From an uncultured Neomegalonema sp. (GTDB lineage Bacteria; Pseudomonadota; Alphaproteobacteria; Rhodobacterales; Rhodobacteraceae), in NCBI GenBank assembly GCA_937957975.1, contig CALFFK010000070.1, forward strand, positions 38,269 through 102,268: a stretch of 64,000 nucleotides of DNA. The letters are read 5' to 3'. The position numbers were made by a program, and so were the translations under genes. The notes beneath the pieces are model-generated. The model had not been told where the DNA came from. It made no database searches and worked only from the letters and a program-made list of their open reading frames with translations. Below, in pieces: positions 55,243 through 63,720 of the stretch (positions are counted from its first letter, which is position 1; each line of letters starts with the position of its first letter).

Positions 55243-56427
55243 ATGCGCTTTGATCTGATTGCAAATTTCAGCCCCGGCGAAACGATCCCATGGACCCTTG
55301 CGCTGGAGATGATCAGGGAACAGACGGGCCTGTGCGAACAGGCTGGCTTTACCACCTCGTGGTTCACCGAGCATCATTTCGCCCATAACGGCTATATGAA
55401 CGCCCCGCCTAATCCGATCCAGATGGCCACGCATATCGCCGCCCGTTTTGATCGTATCCGCGTTGGCACTTGCCCCATAGTGCTGCCCGACTGGCACCCG
55501 CTGCGCGTGGCCGAAGACGTGGCAATGCTCGATAATATGAGTCTTGGCCGGGTCGATTTCGGTGTTGCAAAAGGCATCAATGAACGCAGCACAATCCAGT
55601 TCAACCCCGACGCCGACCGCCGCGACAACAGCCGGGTGATGCGCCTGTTTCTTGAATCGCTGGAGGTGATCGAGAAAGCCTGGACAGACGAAGCCTTCAC
55701 CCACCATGGCGAGTTCTGGCAATTCCCGATCCCCGGCTGGCGCGAGACCAATCGCTTCTTCGAGCCGCTCGACCCCCGCTATCACGCGCCCGACGGTGAA
55801 TATACGGCCATGTATGTTCATCCCCGCCCTTACCAGAACCCCCATCCCCCCGTCTGGCTCATGTCCAATGCCCCACCGACTTTCGCGATAGCGGGCGCAA
55901 AGGGGCAAGGCGTCATCTCAATGTCATCCGCCCCAAAACGCACCCTCGCCTGCTGGGAACCCTATCGCGATGCCCTGTCGAAACGCGATGGCCGCGCGGT
56001 GCAACTGGGCGAAGGTGTCGGCGTCTGCACGCCCTTCTATGTTGGCACATCGCAGGAGGAAGCCGAGGCCACCATCCGCCCCGCGATCAACGCCTATTAC
56101 GAATTTCTCGGTGGCTCCCGCCCTGCGGGAGAATGGACCAAACATGGCTATCTCGACATTGGCGAGACAATGACTGCCATGGATGAAAACGGCGATTGGT
56201 TCGATTTTCTGAACCGGCGCGGCATCATCGTTGTGGGATCAGCGGAATATGTGACCGAACGGTTCGCGGAAAAGCGTGAGACAACCGGCCTCGATCATCT
56301 GGTGCTCATGCAACAATATACCGGCGTTCCCTATGCGAAAATCCTCGCAAGCTGGGATCGCCTCTGCGAGCATGTCGTGCCGCATTTCGGAACGCGCTCC
56401 ATTGCGCAGGAGAGGCAAAATGCTTGA
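55243..56427 (+). CDS. LLM class flavin-dependent oxidoreductase
   Basis: 394 residues, bacterial luciferase-like barrel: W-F-T-E-H-H-F near 42-48, R-I-R-V-G-T, V-A-E-D-V-A-M-L-D and G-R-V-D-F-G-V are conserved. It uses reduced FMN from a separate reductase to oxygenate an unknown substrate. GGGAG precedes the ATG. The GST gene overlaps its last 8 bases, so the two are translationally coupled. Confidence 0.88.
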   Translation: MRFDLIANFSPGETIPWTLALEMIREQTGLCEQAGFTTSWFTEHHFAHNGYMNAPPNPIQMATHIAARFDRIRVGTCPIVLPDWHPLRVAEDVAMLDNMSLGRVDFGVAKGINERSTIQFNPDADRRDNSRVMRLFLESLEVIEKAWTDEAFTHHGEFWQFPIPGWRETNRFFEPLDPRYHAPDGEYTAMYVHPRPYQNPHPPVWLMSNAPPTFAIAGAKGQGVISMSSAPKRTLACWEPYRDALSKRDGRAVQLGEGVGVCTPFYVGTSQEEAEATIRPAINAYYEFLGGSRPAGEWTKHGYLDIGETMTAMDENGDWFDFLNRRGIIVVGSAEYVTERFAEKRETTGLDHLVLMQQYTGVPYAKILASWDRLCEHVVPHFGTRSIAQERQNA

Positions 56428-57094
56428 AGTCTGGGGACGGCCTTATTCCTCCAATGTCATCCCGGTAATCTGGACGGTGGCAGAAACCGGAATAGAGTGG
56501 CGCCTGAAACTTGCCGGAGGCAGTTTTGGCCAACTCGACACGCCGGAATACGCCACGATTAACCCCAACCGCATGATCCCCGCGATCCGCGATGGCGATT
56601 TCGCCCTTTGGGAATCCAATGCTATTATCCGTTATCTGGCAGGTCGCTATGGCGAAGGAACGTTGTTGCCCGGCACGCCGCAACAGCGGGCAATTGCAGA
56701 TCAATGGATGGAGTGGTGTCAGACCCGCCTTTTCCCGCCCGTGATCCACGCCTTCTTTGCCACCGTTCGCACCGATCCTGCCAAACGTGACCCGACAGTG
56801 ATCGCAAAACATGCGGATGAGGCGGCGGCGATGCTGGCGATTCTCGACGCCCACCTAACCGACCGCGCCTATGTGGCAGGCGACAGTTTCACCATTGCCG
56901 ACATCCCCCTCGGTTGCGTCGCCTATCGGTATTTCAATATCGGGATCGAACGCCCTGCCCTACCCCATTTCGAAGCATGGTACGCGCACCTCTCTGAACG
57001 GCCCGCTTACCAGAAACACGTCATGCGCTTTTTTGGTACGACCCCTGAAGACTGGGCCGCACTGGAAAAGGCATCTGCCAATGAAGGAAGCTAA
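56420..57094 (+). CDS. glutathione S-transferase family protein
   Basis: 224 residues from ATG 56420, within the end of the LLM gene. N-terminal thioredoxin-like domain with the active-site region W-G-R-P-Y-S-S-N-V and cis-Pro in N-R-M-I-P-A-I; W-E-S-N-A-I-I-R-Y-L is the glutathione-binding motif. The helical C-terminal domain has F-T-I-A-D-I-P-L-G (N-capping box). Coupling to a monooxygenase suggests conjugation of its oxidised product. Confidence 0.9.
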   Translation: MLEVWGRPYSSNVIPVIWTVAETGIEWRLKLAGGSFGQLDTPEYATINPNRMIPAIRDGDFALWESNAIIRYLAGRYGEGTLLPGTPQQRAIADQWMEWCQTRLFPPVIHAFFATVRTDPAKRDPTVIAKHADEAAAMLAILDAHLTDRAYVAGDSFTIADIPLGCVAYRYFNIGIERPALPHFEAWYAHLSERPAYQKHVMRFFGTTPEDWAALEKASANEGS

Positions 57095-57417
57095 GGACAC
57101 TGCCGCGATCCTGAATTGTTGTCATTGATGTGTGGAGATGGCTTTCACGTTCAAACCGCAGTCATGCATTAAAGGGCGGGAGGTAATAACGGCCGCCCTG
57201 ACTTAAATGCAAAATGCCCAGAGAGGCTCCATCCCTCTGGAATGCATCTTCATCACAAAGCCATCCTGCCGAATGCAAAAAATCCAACGCTCATTACAAC
57301 TGAAAGCTTATGGCACAAAAAGAATCCATTTATTAAACAAAACCAACTAGAGCTGATCCTTTTTGGATCACACCCAAGACACATAGTGAGGTACAATAAT
57401 GTTGGGAAAATCTTACC
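57095..57417. other. 323-base AT-rich gap before the cupin pseudogene
   Basis: No convincing gene. It is clearly AT-richer than its surroundings and holds GGGCGG/CCGCCC at about 57174-57198, a possible weak hairpin after the GST gene. Short open frames are present but none has an RBS and protein-like sequence together. With the decayed cupin next to it, this looks like degenerating DNA. Confidence 0.5.
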
Positions 57418-57817
57418 ATGCCCAAAATTGACCTCGAAAGCTTACAGTGGCTTGATTCCTCAAGCTATCCAGAACCGCTCGCTTCTCGCTTCGTGGGACG
57501 ACATGCAAAACGTCTGTCCGACGCAGGTGATCTCAAGCAATTTGACGTCAATCTCACACGGCTCGCGCCGGGCGCACAATCCACAATGCGCCATTGACAC
57601 GAAATCGAGGATGAATTCATCTTTTTGCTCGATGGACTGCTCATACTTATCGATGAAAGTGGCGAAACGGAACTGATGCCCGGTAATGCTGCGAGCTTTC
57701 CGGGTGGCATTGACAACGCTCATCATCTCGTCAATCGTTCCGGCGAACCGGCCTTTTTTTCTCGAAATATCCCACAAATGCGCGCTGGATCGGGTTACGT
57801 ACCCTGATGACGGGTGA
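57418..57817 (+). pseudogene. cupin domain protein gene with nonsense and frameshift lesions
   Basis: ATG 57418 starts M-P-K-I-D-L-E-S-L-Q-W and a cupin-like N-terminus up to S-T-M-R-H, then TGA (57595-57597, codon 60) interrupts what homologues read as R-H-W-H; the next codons give H-E-I-E-D-E-F-I-F-L-L-D-G in the same frame. After P-A-F-F a T7 run (57753-57759) shifts the frame: the homologous continuation F-L-E-I-S-H-K-C-A-L and T-Y-P-D-D-G is in the frame that skips one T, then ends at TGA 57815-57817. Two independent lesions mean genuine decay, not one sequencing error. Confidence 0.85.
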
Positions 57818-57897
57818 AGGGGCTTCGCAGGGACGGCGTGCTCTCCTTCGAGTAGGTTCATCCTGTAACTCCATGAACGCCACACCGGGGAGCCAAG

Positions 57898-59136
57898 ATG
57901 CGCACTGACTTTGACGCCACCCTTCAGGAACGCCTGATGCGCTATGCCGCCATCGACAGCCAGAGCGACGAAGCATCGGACACCCAACCAAGCACCGCCA
58001 TTCAGCTCGATATGTCGAATATGCTGGTGGATGAGTTGAAAGGTATGGGCGCACAGGAGGTGACTCTCACTGATTATGGAGTCGTATTGGCCACTGTTCC
58101 CGGCACAAAAAACGGCCCAACCATCGGTTTCTGCTCGCATGTCGATACGGCCCCGGCCTTTTGCGCGACAGATGTGAAACCGCGCGTTCATTCCGAATAT
58201 GATGGTACGCCAATCCGCTTTCCCGATGCCCCCAATCTGGAACTGTCCCCTGCAATCGTACCTTATCTGAGCGAGAAAATCGGCTGCGATATTATCACGG
58301 CCAGCGGTGCAACCTTGCTCGGCGCTGATGACAAGGCGGGCATCGCCATCATTATGACCTTGGCGGAACACCTGCTCAAAACGCCCGGTCTTACCCATGG
58401 CCCCGTACGCCTTGCCTTTACCCCTGACGAAGAAATCGGGCGCGGTGTCGATCCCCGCCTACCCGCCGATTTCGCAGTTGACTTCGCCTATACCCTTGAT
58501 GGCTCAAAACCCGGCGAGATCGAATATGAGAGCTTTTCAGCAGACGGCGCTGAAATTATCATCAAGGGTGTCTCGTTTCATCCCGGATGGGCAAAGGGCA
58601 GGCTGGTCAACGCCCTGCATCTCGCCGCGAAGATTATCGAGATGCTGCCCCAGGCGACCATGACGCCAGAAACCACCGAAGGGCGAGATGGTTTCTGGCA
58701 TGTGTATGAAATGACGGGGACGGCGGCGGAGGCGCGGATCAAGTTGATCCTGCGCGATTTTGAACTCGACGGATTGGAGGCGAAAGGCGCTATGCTCAGA
58801 CAGGTTTGCGACGCCATCGCCGCGACCGAGCCACGCGCCGCCATCGACTGCACCATTACTCCACAATATCGCAACATGCGTTATTGGCTTGAAAAAGACA
58901 TGACACCAGTCGATCTGGCCTGTGCCGCGTGTGTCGATGCGGGGCTGGAGCCGGTTTCAAGGGCAATCCGGGGCGGCACGGATGGATCGCGCTTGACTGA
59001 AATGGGCGTTCCCTGCCCGAATATCTTTACCGGCCAACAGGAAATTCACGGCCCTCTCGAATGGATCGCCGTGCAAGATATGGCTCTCGCTACAAAGGTT
59101 TGCCTTGCACTCGTAGAACGGGCTGCACGCTCATAA
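57898..59136 (+). CDS. pepT: peptidase T (tripeptide aminopeptidase)
   Basis: 412-residue M20 zinc aminopeptidase that removes the N-terminal residue of tripeptides in the cytosol. Markers are F-C-S-H-V-D-T-A-P, L-G-A-D-D-K-A-G-I-A, F-T-P-D-E-E-I-G-R-G, Y-T-L-D-G-S-K-P-G-E, and S-F-H-P-G-W-A-K-G-R-L-V-N-A. R-G-G-T-D-G-S-R-L is near the end. GGGGAG lies 5 bases before the ATG. It leads a three-gene run with the next two hydrolases. Confidence 0.95.
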   Translation: MRTDFDATLQERLMRYAAIDSQSDEASDTQPSTAIQLDMSNMLVDELKGMGAQEVTLTDYGVVLATVPGTKNGPTIGFCSHVDTAPAFCATDVKPRVHSEYDGTPIRFPDAPNLELSPAIVPYLSEKIGCDIITASGATLLGADDKAGIAIIMTLAEHLLKTPGLTHGPVRLAFTPDEEIGRGVDPRLPADFAVDFAYTLDGSKPGEIEYESFSADGAEIIIKGVSFHPGWAKGRLVNALHLAAKIIEMLPQATMTPETTEGRDGFWHVYEMTGTAAEARIKLILRDFELDGLEAKGAMLRQVCDAIAATEPRAAIDCTITPQYRNMRYWLEKDMTPVDLACAACVDAGLEPVSRAIRGGTDGSRLTEMGVPCPNIFTGQQEIHGPLEWIAVQDMALATKVCLALVERAARS

Positions 59137-59148
59137 CGGAGGCCCGAA

Positions 59149-60039
59149 ATGTATAATCCCCTCACTTTCCACGAACGCTTCACACCTGAAGAATTTGAGG
59201 CCCAGTACAACCTGCGCGAGGGTCGCCCTGATTACGATGTAACGGTGATTCCCGACTGGCAGGAACGGAGCAAGGCGGCGCGGGCGACGATGACCTGCAC
59301 CCCTGACATCCGCTATGCAAAAGGCGAGCGCCAGAAACTCGACGTCTATTCCTGCGGCAATGCCAGCGCACCCACACTTGTCTATATCCATGGTGGCTAC
59401 TGGCAACGAGGTGACAAGGCGATCTATGGCTTTCTCGCAAAACCCTTCGTAGAGGCTGGCGTGAACGTCATCGTCATCGGCTATGATCTCTGCCCTGACG
59501 TCACCATCACCCGCATCAGCGAAGAGATGCGCGAGGGGTTGGCGTATATCTGGCACAATGCCGCCAATCTGGGCATCAATCGCGACCGCATCACCGTCAT
59601 GGGCCATTCGGCAGGAGGGCATCTCACCGAAATGATGATGGGGACCGACTGGCCCGCCTATGACGATAACCTGCCCCGTGATCTGGTAAAAGCTGGCATC
59701 CCGGTATCGCCCCTCAGCTTGCTGGAACCCGTGCGCCGGACACTGGGCCTCAATGCAGGCATCCGCATGGATGCCGCCGAAGCCGAAGCCCAAAGCCCGA
59801 TGCTCAATCACCCTCCCCTGACCAACGCACCGCAGATGGTCGTTGTCGGCGGGGCCGAAACAGACGAGTTCCACCGACAGGCGCAAATGTATGTCGATGC
59901 CTTCGCCACGGATGCACGCCCGGTAAGCCTCTACGTCGTGCCGGAAGTCGATCACTTCGATGAACTGAACGTGCTGGCCGATCCACAAAGCGAGTTTTTC
60001 GCCCGCACCATAGCCATGCTCGGCGAAAAGGACGCATGA
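59149..60039 (+). CDS. alpha/beta hydrolase, kynurenine formamidase/carboxylesterase-like
   Basis: 296 residues. Y-I-H-G-G-Y-W-Q is the oxyanion-hole motif of the arylformamidase group; the nucleophile is in M-G-H-S-A-G-G-H and the C-terminal His in E-V-D-H-F-D. No signal peptide. GGAGG is 6 bases before the ATG, and the stop overlaps the next gene by 4 bases. Amide or formamide hydrolysis is likely, but tryptophan-pathway genes are absent, so kynurenine is not implied. Confidence 0.85.
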   Translation: MYNPLTFHERFTPEEFEAQYNLREGRPDYDVTVIPDWQERSKAARATMTCTPDIRYAKGERQKLDVYSCGNASAPTLVYIHGGYWQRGDKAIYGFLAKPFVEAGVNVIVIGYDLCPDVTITRISEEMREGLAYIWHNAANLGINRDRITVMGHSAGGHLTEMMMGTDWPAYDDNLPRDLVKAGIPVSPLSLLEPVRRTLGLNAGIRMDAAEAEAQSPMLNHPPLTNAPQMVVVGGAETDEFHRQAQMYVDAFATDARPVSLYVVPEVDHFDELNVLADPQSEFFARTIAMLGEKDA

Positions 60040-61184
60040 TGTTCAAGGGCAGGATAGACGCTCTGCGCGCGCGGATGGCCGAAAACGGCATCGACGTCGC
60101 GCTCATCACTGATGATGATAACATCTATTATCTGACCGGCTATTACGACTACCTCCACATGGAATTTGGCCGTCCCACAATCCTCGTCGTCCAAAAGGAC
60201 GGCGAAAGCCTGCTCATCACGCCCACGATTGATCTCGTCATGGCCGAAGCGGCGGCGCAAGTGGATCGTATCGCGGCATGGAATGACGGTGCGGGCGAGG
60301 AATGGCGCGCCGAACTGCCCTCTGCGGTGCGTCATGCGGCGACCATCGGCATCGAACCGGATCACATGCCTCCCCTCGTGCGCGCTTATCTCGATACGCT
60401 ACTGGATGCCAAAGCGATGGCGAGCGTGACGCCCCTGATGGCCGATATGCGCATGATAAAATCCGCTGGTGAACTTCAGCTTGCCCGCCATGCCGGTCTG
60501 GTCGCCAATGCCATGATGACAGCGGGGCGCGCGGCCATTGGTGACGGCGTACCGGAATACGAAGTGGCACTCGCAACCACGCAGGCAGGAACACGCAAGG
60601 CGGCGGATCTTCTGGCCGCCCATTACACCGACACGGCCATGTCCCCGAACATGCACTTCCTGCAAATCATGGCATCAGGCGAAGAAATCGTGAAAACCCA
60701 CCACCGCGCCACCACACGCATTATGCGCCATGGTGAGCCAGTGTTCCTGTGCTTTTGCGGTATGACGAATTTCCACCGTTTCAAACTCGGTTTTGATCGC
60801 ACTTTCTGGATCAGCAAAATCACTGATGACACACAAGCCGCCGTCTATGAGGTAGCCCTCGCCAGCCAGAAAGCCGCCCTTGATGCGCTCCGCCCCGGTG
60901 TTACAGCGGAAAGTGTCCACGCGGCCTATGCCGAGGTTATACAGAGCGCAGGCTATGATTATCCATTCCGCTGCGGTCGCGCGACAGGGTTCAGCTTTCT
61001 GGAAAAACCCCAACTCGTCACCGGCGACAAGACGATCCTGAAACCCGGCATGGTGCTGGCCGTAGACGGCTCCGTCTCCACCGACACCTTCCGCGCCCAG
61101 ATCGGTGACAGTTTCATCCTCACCGCAGACGGATACGAGACCGTCACAGATCACCCCAAGCGGATTGAGGATGTTATCATCTGA
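60036..61184 (+). CDS. M24 (creatinase/Xaa-Pro peptidase fold) protein with altered metal-site positions
   Basis: 382 residues. The creatinase N-terminal domain and the pita-bread domain are complete. At the places where metallo-members carry Asp, Asp, His, Glu, Glu, I read L-C-F-C-G-M-T-N-F near 60748 (first Asp absent), F-D-R-T-F, G-R-A-T-G-F near 60981 (His replaced), A-V-D-G and A-Q-I-G-D-S (Glu positions changed). A di-metal peptidase is therefore unlikely; a creatinase- or ectoine hydrolase-like C-N hydrolase is more plausible. It is coupled to the alpha/beta hydrolase gene. Confidence 0.78.
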   Translation: MMFKGRIDALRARMAENGIDVALITDDDNIYYLTGYYDYLHMEFGRPTILVVQKDGESLLITPTIDLVMAEAAAQVDRIAAWNDGAGEEWRAELPSAVRHAATIGIEPDHMPPLVRAYLDTLLDAKAMASVTPLMADMRMIKSAGELQLARHAGLVANAMMTAGRAAIGDGVPEYEVALATTQAGTRKAADLLAAHYTDTAMSPNMHFLQIMASGEEIVKTHHRATTRIMRHGEPVFLCFCGMTNFHRFKLGFDRTFWISKITDDTQAAVYEVALASQKAALDALRPGVTAESVHAAYAEVIQSAGYDYPFRCGRATGFSFLEKPQLVTGDKTILKPGMVLAVDGSVSTDTFRAQIGDSFILTADGYETVTDHPKRIEDVII

Positions 61185-61190
61185 CCCACC

Positions 61191-62336
61191 TCACCCCGGA
61201 TCGAGCCGCGCGCCCAACGCCTCAGCGACAAGATTCTGGAAATGGTGGACGGCATGTTCACTCAGTTCCGTGCGATCCCGGTCCACGACGAAACGCCCCT
61301 GATTATAACCGGAGGATTTCAGCCCCTCCTGCACACTCTCGCACAGGCCAATATCTTCGGGTTGCAGCACATCAATCTGATAATCAATCGCATCTTTCAA
61401 TTGCGGTGTGATTTGCCCATTCGGCACAAACCAGTCCTGAAATTCCACGCACCGCTCCGGTTCGGTAGGGTTCATTTGCAGGATCGAAAGATTCGGTTCG
61501 CCCGGATAAGCCCAGATCGTGAAATTCGGCCAAACGAACCAGCCCGCATAGCTGAAATCCACATCGCCCTTCTCGAAATTGAATGCCTTGCTCTCGGTCG
61601 TCTTCACGGTGTCAGAGCAATGACTGGAATAGATGCCACAAACCCGTGAGCGGTAGGATGGCATATCCACCAGATCAACGAAATCCTTGTGGGCCGTGTG
61701 GCAGTGATAACATTCAAGAAAATTGTCGATCAGCACTTTCCAGTTTGCCTTTACGTCATAGGTATCCCGCTGCGCAAAGGCCAGATCGTCAACACCCGGC
61801 ATATAATGCCGGATTTCTTTCTCCAGATCGCCCGTCTGCTCGGCAAACGAAGTCGCATCGGGATCGAGATTGACCATCACAAGACCACAGAATACCTCGA
61901 CCTGAACAGGTTTGAGGGCGAAATCCGAGCGGTCAAACCCTTCCATATTTTCGGTATTGCGTGCTGATTTCAGAGTGCCGTCAAAATCGAAAGCCCAGGC
62001 GTGATACGGGCAGGTGATGACATTCTTGCGCCCCGTCCCTTCGACCAGTTTGTGACCCCGGTGCGGACAGACATTATAGAACGCCTTGAGTTCCCCGGCT
62101 CGTGTGCGCGCAACAAAGATATTTTGCTCATGGATGCGCGTCGTCAGAAACGCCCCCGCTTCGGCCACCTGACTGACATGCCCGGCATACCACCAACTCT
62201 TGTAGAAAATCGCGTCCTTCTCCAACCCAAAGATTTCCGGGTCGTGATAAAAGCGCGCAGGCAGCGTCCAGGACTGCGCAGGATCGGCCCGGAACGGTGC
62301 ATCACCGGGTTGCAGGTTCAGGGTTTGATAGGTCAT
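61191..62336 (-). CDS. Rieske non-heme iron oxygenase, second CntA/GbcA-type enzyme
   Basis: 381 residues. Rieske ligands Cys90, His92, Cys109, His112; mononuclear site His211 and His216 with Glu208 in E-C-Y-H, as in the Rieske enzyme at 49825. The two proteins are clearly homologous over their whole length but well diverged. Likely N-demethylation or hydroxylation of a quaternary or tertiary amine. Last gene of a minus-strand operon; no reductase partner is seen. It converges with the M24 gene with 6 bases between the stops. Confidence 0.88.
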   Translation of the reverse strand: MTYQTLNLQPGDAPFRADPAQSWTLPARFYHDPEIFGLEKDAIFYKSWWYAGHVSQVAEAGAFLTTRIHEQNIFVARTRAGELKAFYNVCPHRGHKLVEGTGRKNVITCPYHAWAFDFDGTLKSARNTENMEGFDRSDFALKPVQVEVFCGLVMVNLDPDATSFAEQTGDLEKEIRHYMPGVDDLAFAQRDTYDVKANWKVLIDNFLECYHCHTAHKDFVDLVDMPSYRSRVCGIYSSHCSDTVKTTESKAFNFEKGDVDFSYAGWFVWPNFTIWAYPGEPNLSILQMNPTEPERCVEFQDWFVPNGQITPQLKDAIDYQIDVLQPEDIGLCESVQEGLKSSGYNQGRFVVDRDRTELSEHAVHHFQNLVAEALGARLDPG

Positions 62337-62384
62337 GGCACGCTCTCAATTCGTATGGGCTTCATCATTAACGGGTAAGTGCGC

Positions 62385-63287
62385 TCAAAGGCGTGAGGCA
62401 GAGATCAGCGCGTTGACAGAGGCATCATCAAACTCCGCCGCTTTCCCGATGACAACAATAGCCGACGAGACATCATCTGGTCCATCTGTGACCGCCCAGC
62501 GCCGTCCCACAACCTGAACAGCCTTCGTCATGCCCCCGCCCCCCGTCACGAAACCCTTCGCGCGGACGAGGCCCAGCGCAGAATCAGCTAGCCCTTGCGC
62601 CAAGACATCGGCATCAACGGGATGATCCACAGCAAAGGCCGATGTCCGAAAAAGCGTTCCATGATGCCCCGCTGGCGCAGCATAATCGCGCACAGGACCA
62701 TCAAAGCCCTGCAACAGCAACTCCGGCAATAGCTTTCCATAATCGGTGGCAATTATCTCTGCCCCCGTTGAACCGCCACCCAACCATGCCACCACCGCGT
62801 CACGCTCGCGTTCATCGACCAGATCGGTCTTGTTCAGGATCAAAAGGTCTGCATCGGCAATCTGTCGCCGGACGGTATCCCCGATATAGATATCCTCTGC
62901 CTGCTCGCGGATTGTCTCTGCATTGCAAAGAACGACGATACCATCGAGCGCATACCCTTGCAGCAGCGAGATGGAAGCAGCGATAGCGCCGGGCATGGCC
63001 ACACCACTCGATTCCAGCAACACATGATCCGGCGCAGGGTCGAGCGCGGCCATGTCCATAAGCGCCAGCGTCAGGTCATTGCCATAGCTGCAACAAACGC
63101 ACCCCCCCGCAATGCTGATGATGTCGTCATCCTGCGCTTCGATCAGGTCTGCATCAATGGGTAATTCACCAAATTCGTTGACCAGCACCGCAAGCCGTCG
63201 CCCATCTGCATGGCGCAGCAAGTGATTGACCAGCGTTGTCTTACCGGAGCCGAGATACCCGCCGATAATCGTGAGAGGCAATGCCAT
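62385..63287 (-). CDS. CobW/COG0523 family metal-trafficking GTPase
   Basis: 300 residues from ATG 63287 with GGAAAG 7 bases upstream. G-Y-L-G-S-G-K-T-T (Walker A), G-C-V-C-C (metal-binding CxCC), switch region E-S-S-G-V-A-M-P and N-K-T-D (guanine specificity) are intact, followed by a shortened CobW C-terminal domain. Such GTPases deliver zinc, cobalt or iron to client enzymes. It lies between a metal-dependent amidohydrolase and FosX upstream and a Rieske oxygenase downstream, so one of these may be its client. Confidence 0.87.
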   Translation of the reverse strand: MALPLTIIGGYLGSGKTTLVNHLLRHADGRRLAVLVNEFGELPIDADLIEAQDDDIISIAGGCVCCSYGNDLTLALMDMAALDPAPDHVLLESSGVAMPGAIAASISLLQGYALDGIVVLCNAETIREQAEDIYIGDTVRRQIADADLLILNKTDLVDERERDAVVAWLGGGSTGAEIIATDYGKLLPELLLQGFDGPVRDYAAPAGHHGTLFRTSAFAVDHPVDADVLAQGLADSALGLVRAKGFVTGGGGMTKAVQVVGRRWAVTDGPDDVSSAIVVIGKAAEFDDASVNALISASRL

Positions 63288-63306
63288 AAGCGGGCTTTCC
63301 TGTAGA

Positions 63307-63714
63307 CTATGCTGGTTCCTGATAGCGGCGCAAGCGTTCTTCCAGTGTACCGCTATGCAACTCAAACATATGATTATCGAAATCATAGAAATAGATCGAA
63401 TGACCCTCGCCCTCTACGCGCGAGCGCCCCTCTTTGACTTCCAGGCCGAGTGCTCTTATTCGCCTGAGCTTTTCCTCATAATCTGCTGCGTTCATCTTGA
63501 ACGCAACGTGATTATAAGTTCGGGTTGGGAGTGGCTCCCCCTTCATTGCGGCAACCCAGATACCACCGATATCGAAAAATCTTTCCTCCGACAGCGAAAA
63601 GGTGTTGTCCCCGCTATCATAGGTCTTCTTTGCATCCAGCACGGTGACGAGCATTTCTTCCATCATGTCAAGATCGCTCACGATGAACGTCATATGACTC
63701 AAGCCCTGGGTCAT
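63307..63714 (-). CDS. fosX: FosX-type fosfomycin epoxide hydrolase
   Basis: 135 residues, VOC fold. Metal ligands His7, His69 and Glu118 and the catalytic Glu44 occupy exactly the positions of Listeria FosX, and R-T-Y-N-H-x-A-F, G-E-G-x-S-I-Y-F-Y-D-F-D-N-H and F-E-L-H-x-G-T-L-E-E-R-L are near identical to that family. Such enzymes open the epoxide of fosfomycin with water. It starts 6 bases after the amidohydrolase stop and is followed by the CobW-type gene, so it is embedded in a catabolic-looking operon and may have a different natural epoxide or VOC substrate. Confidence 0.88.
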   Translation of the reverse strand: MTQGLSHMTFIVSDLDMMEEMLVTVLDAKKTYDSGDNTFSLSEERFFDIGGIWVAAMKGEPLPTRTYNHVAFKMNAADYEEKLRRIRALGLEVKEGRSRVEGEGHSIYFYDFDNHMFELHSGTLEERLRRYQEPA

Positions 63715-63720
63715 TACGAA

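Noticed and set aside
54682..55908. 408-residue open frame on the minus strand
   Set aside because: Antisense to the GNAT and LLM genes, with no RBS or family motif.
57460..58398. 312-residue open frame on the minus strand
   Set aside because: Antisense to the cupin pseudogene and pepT; no recognisable domain.
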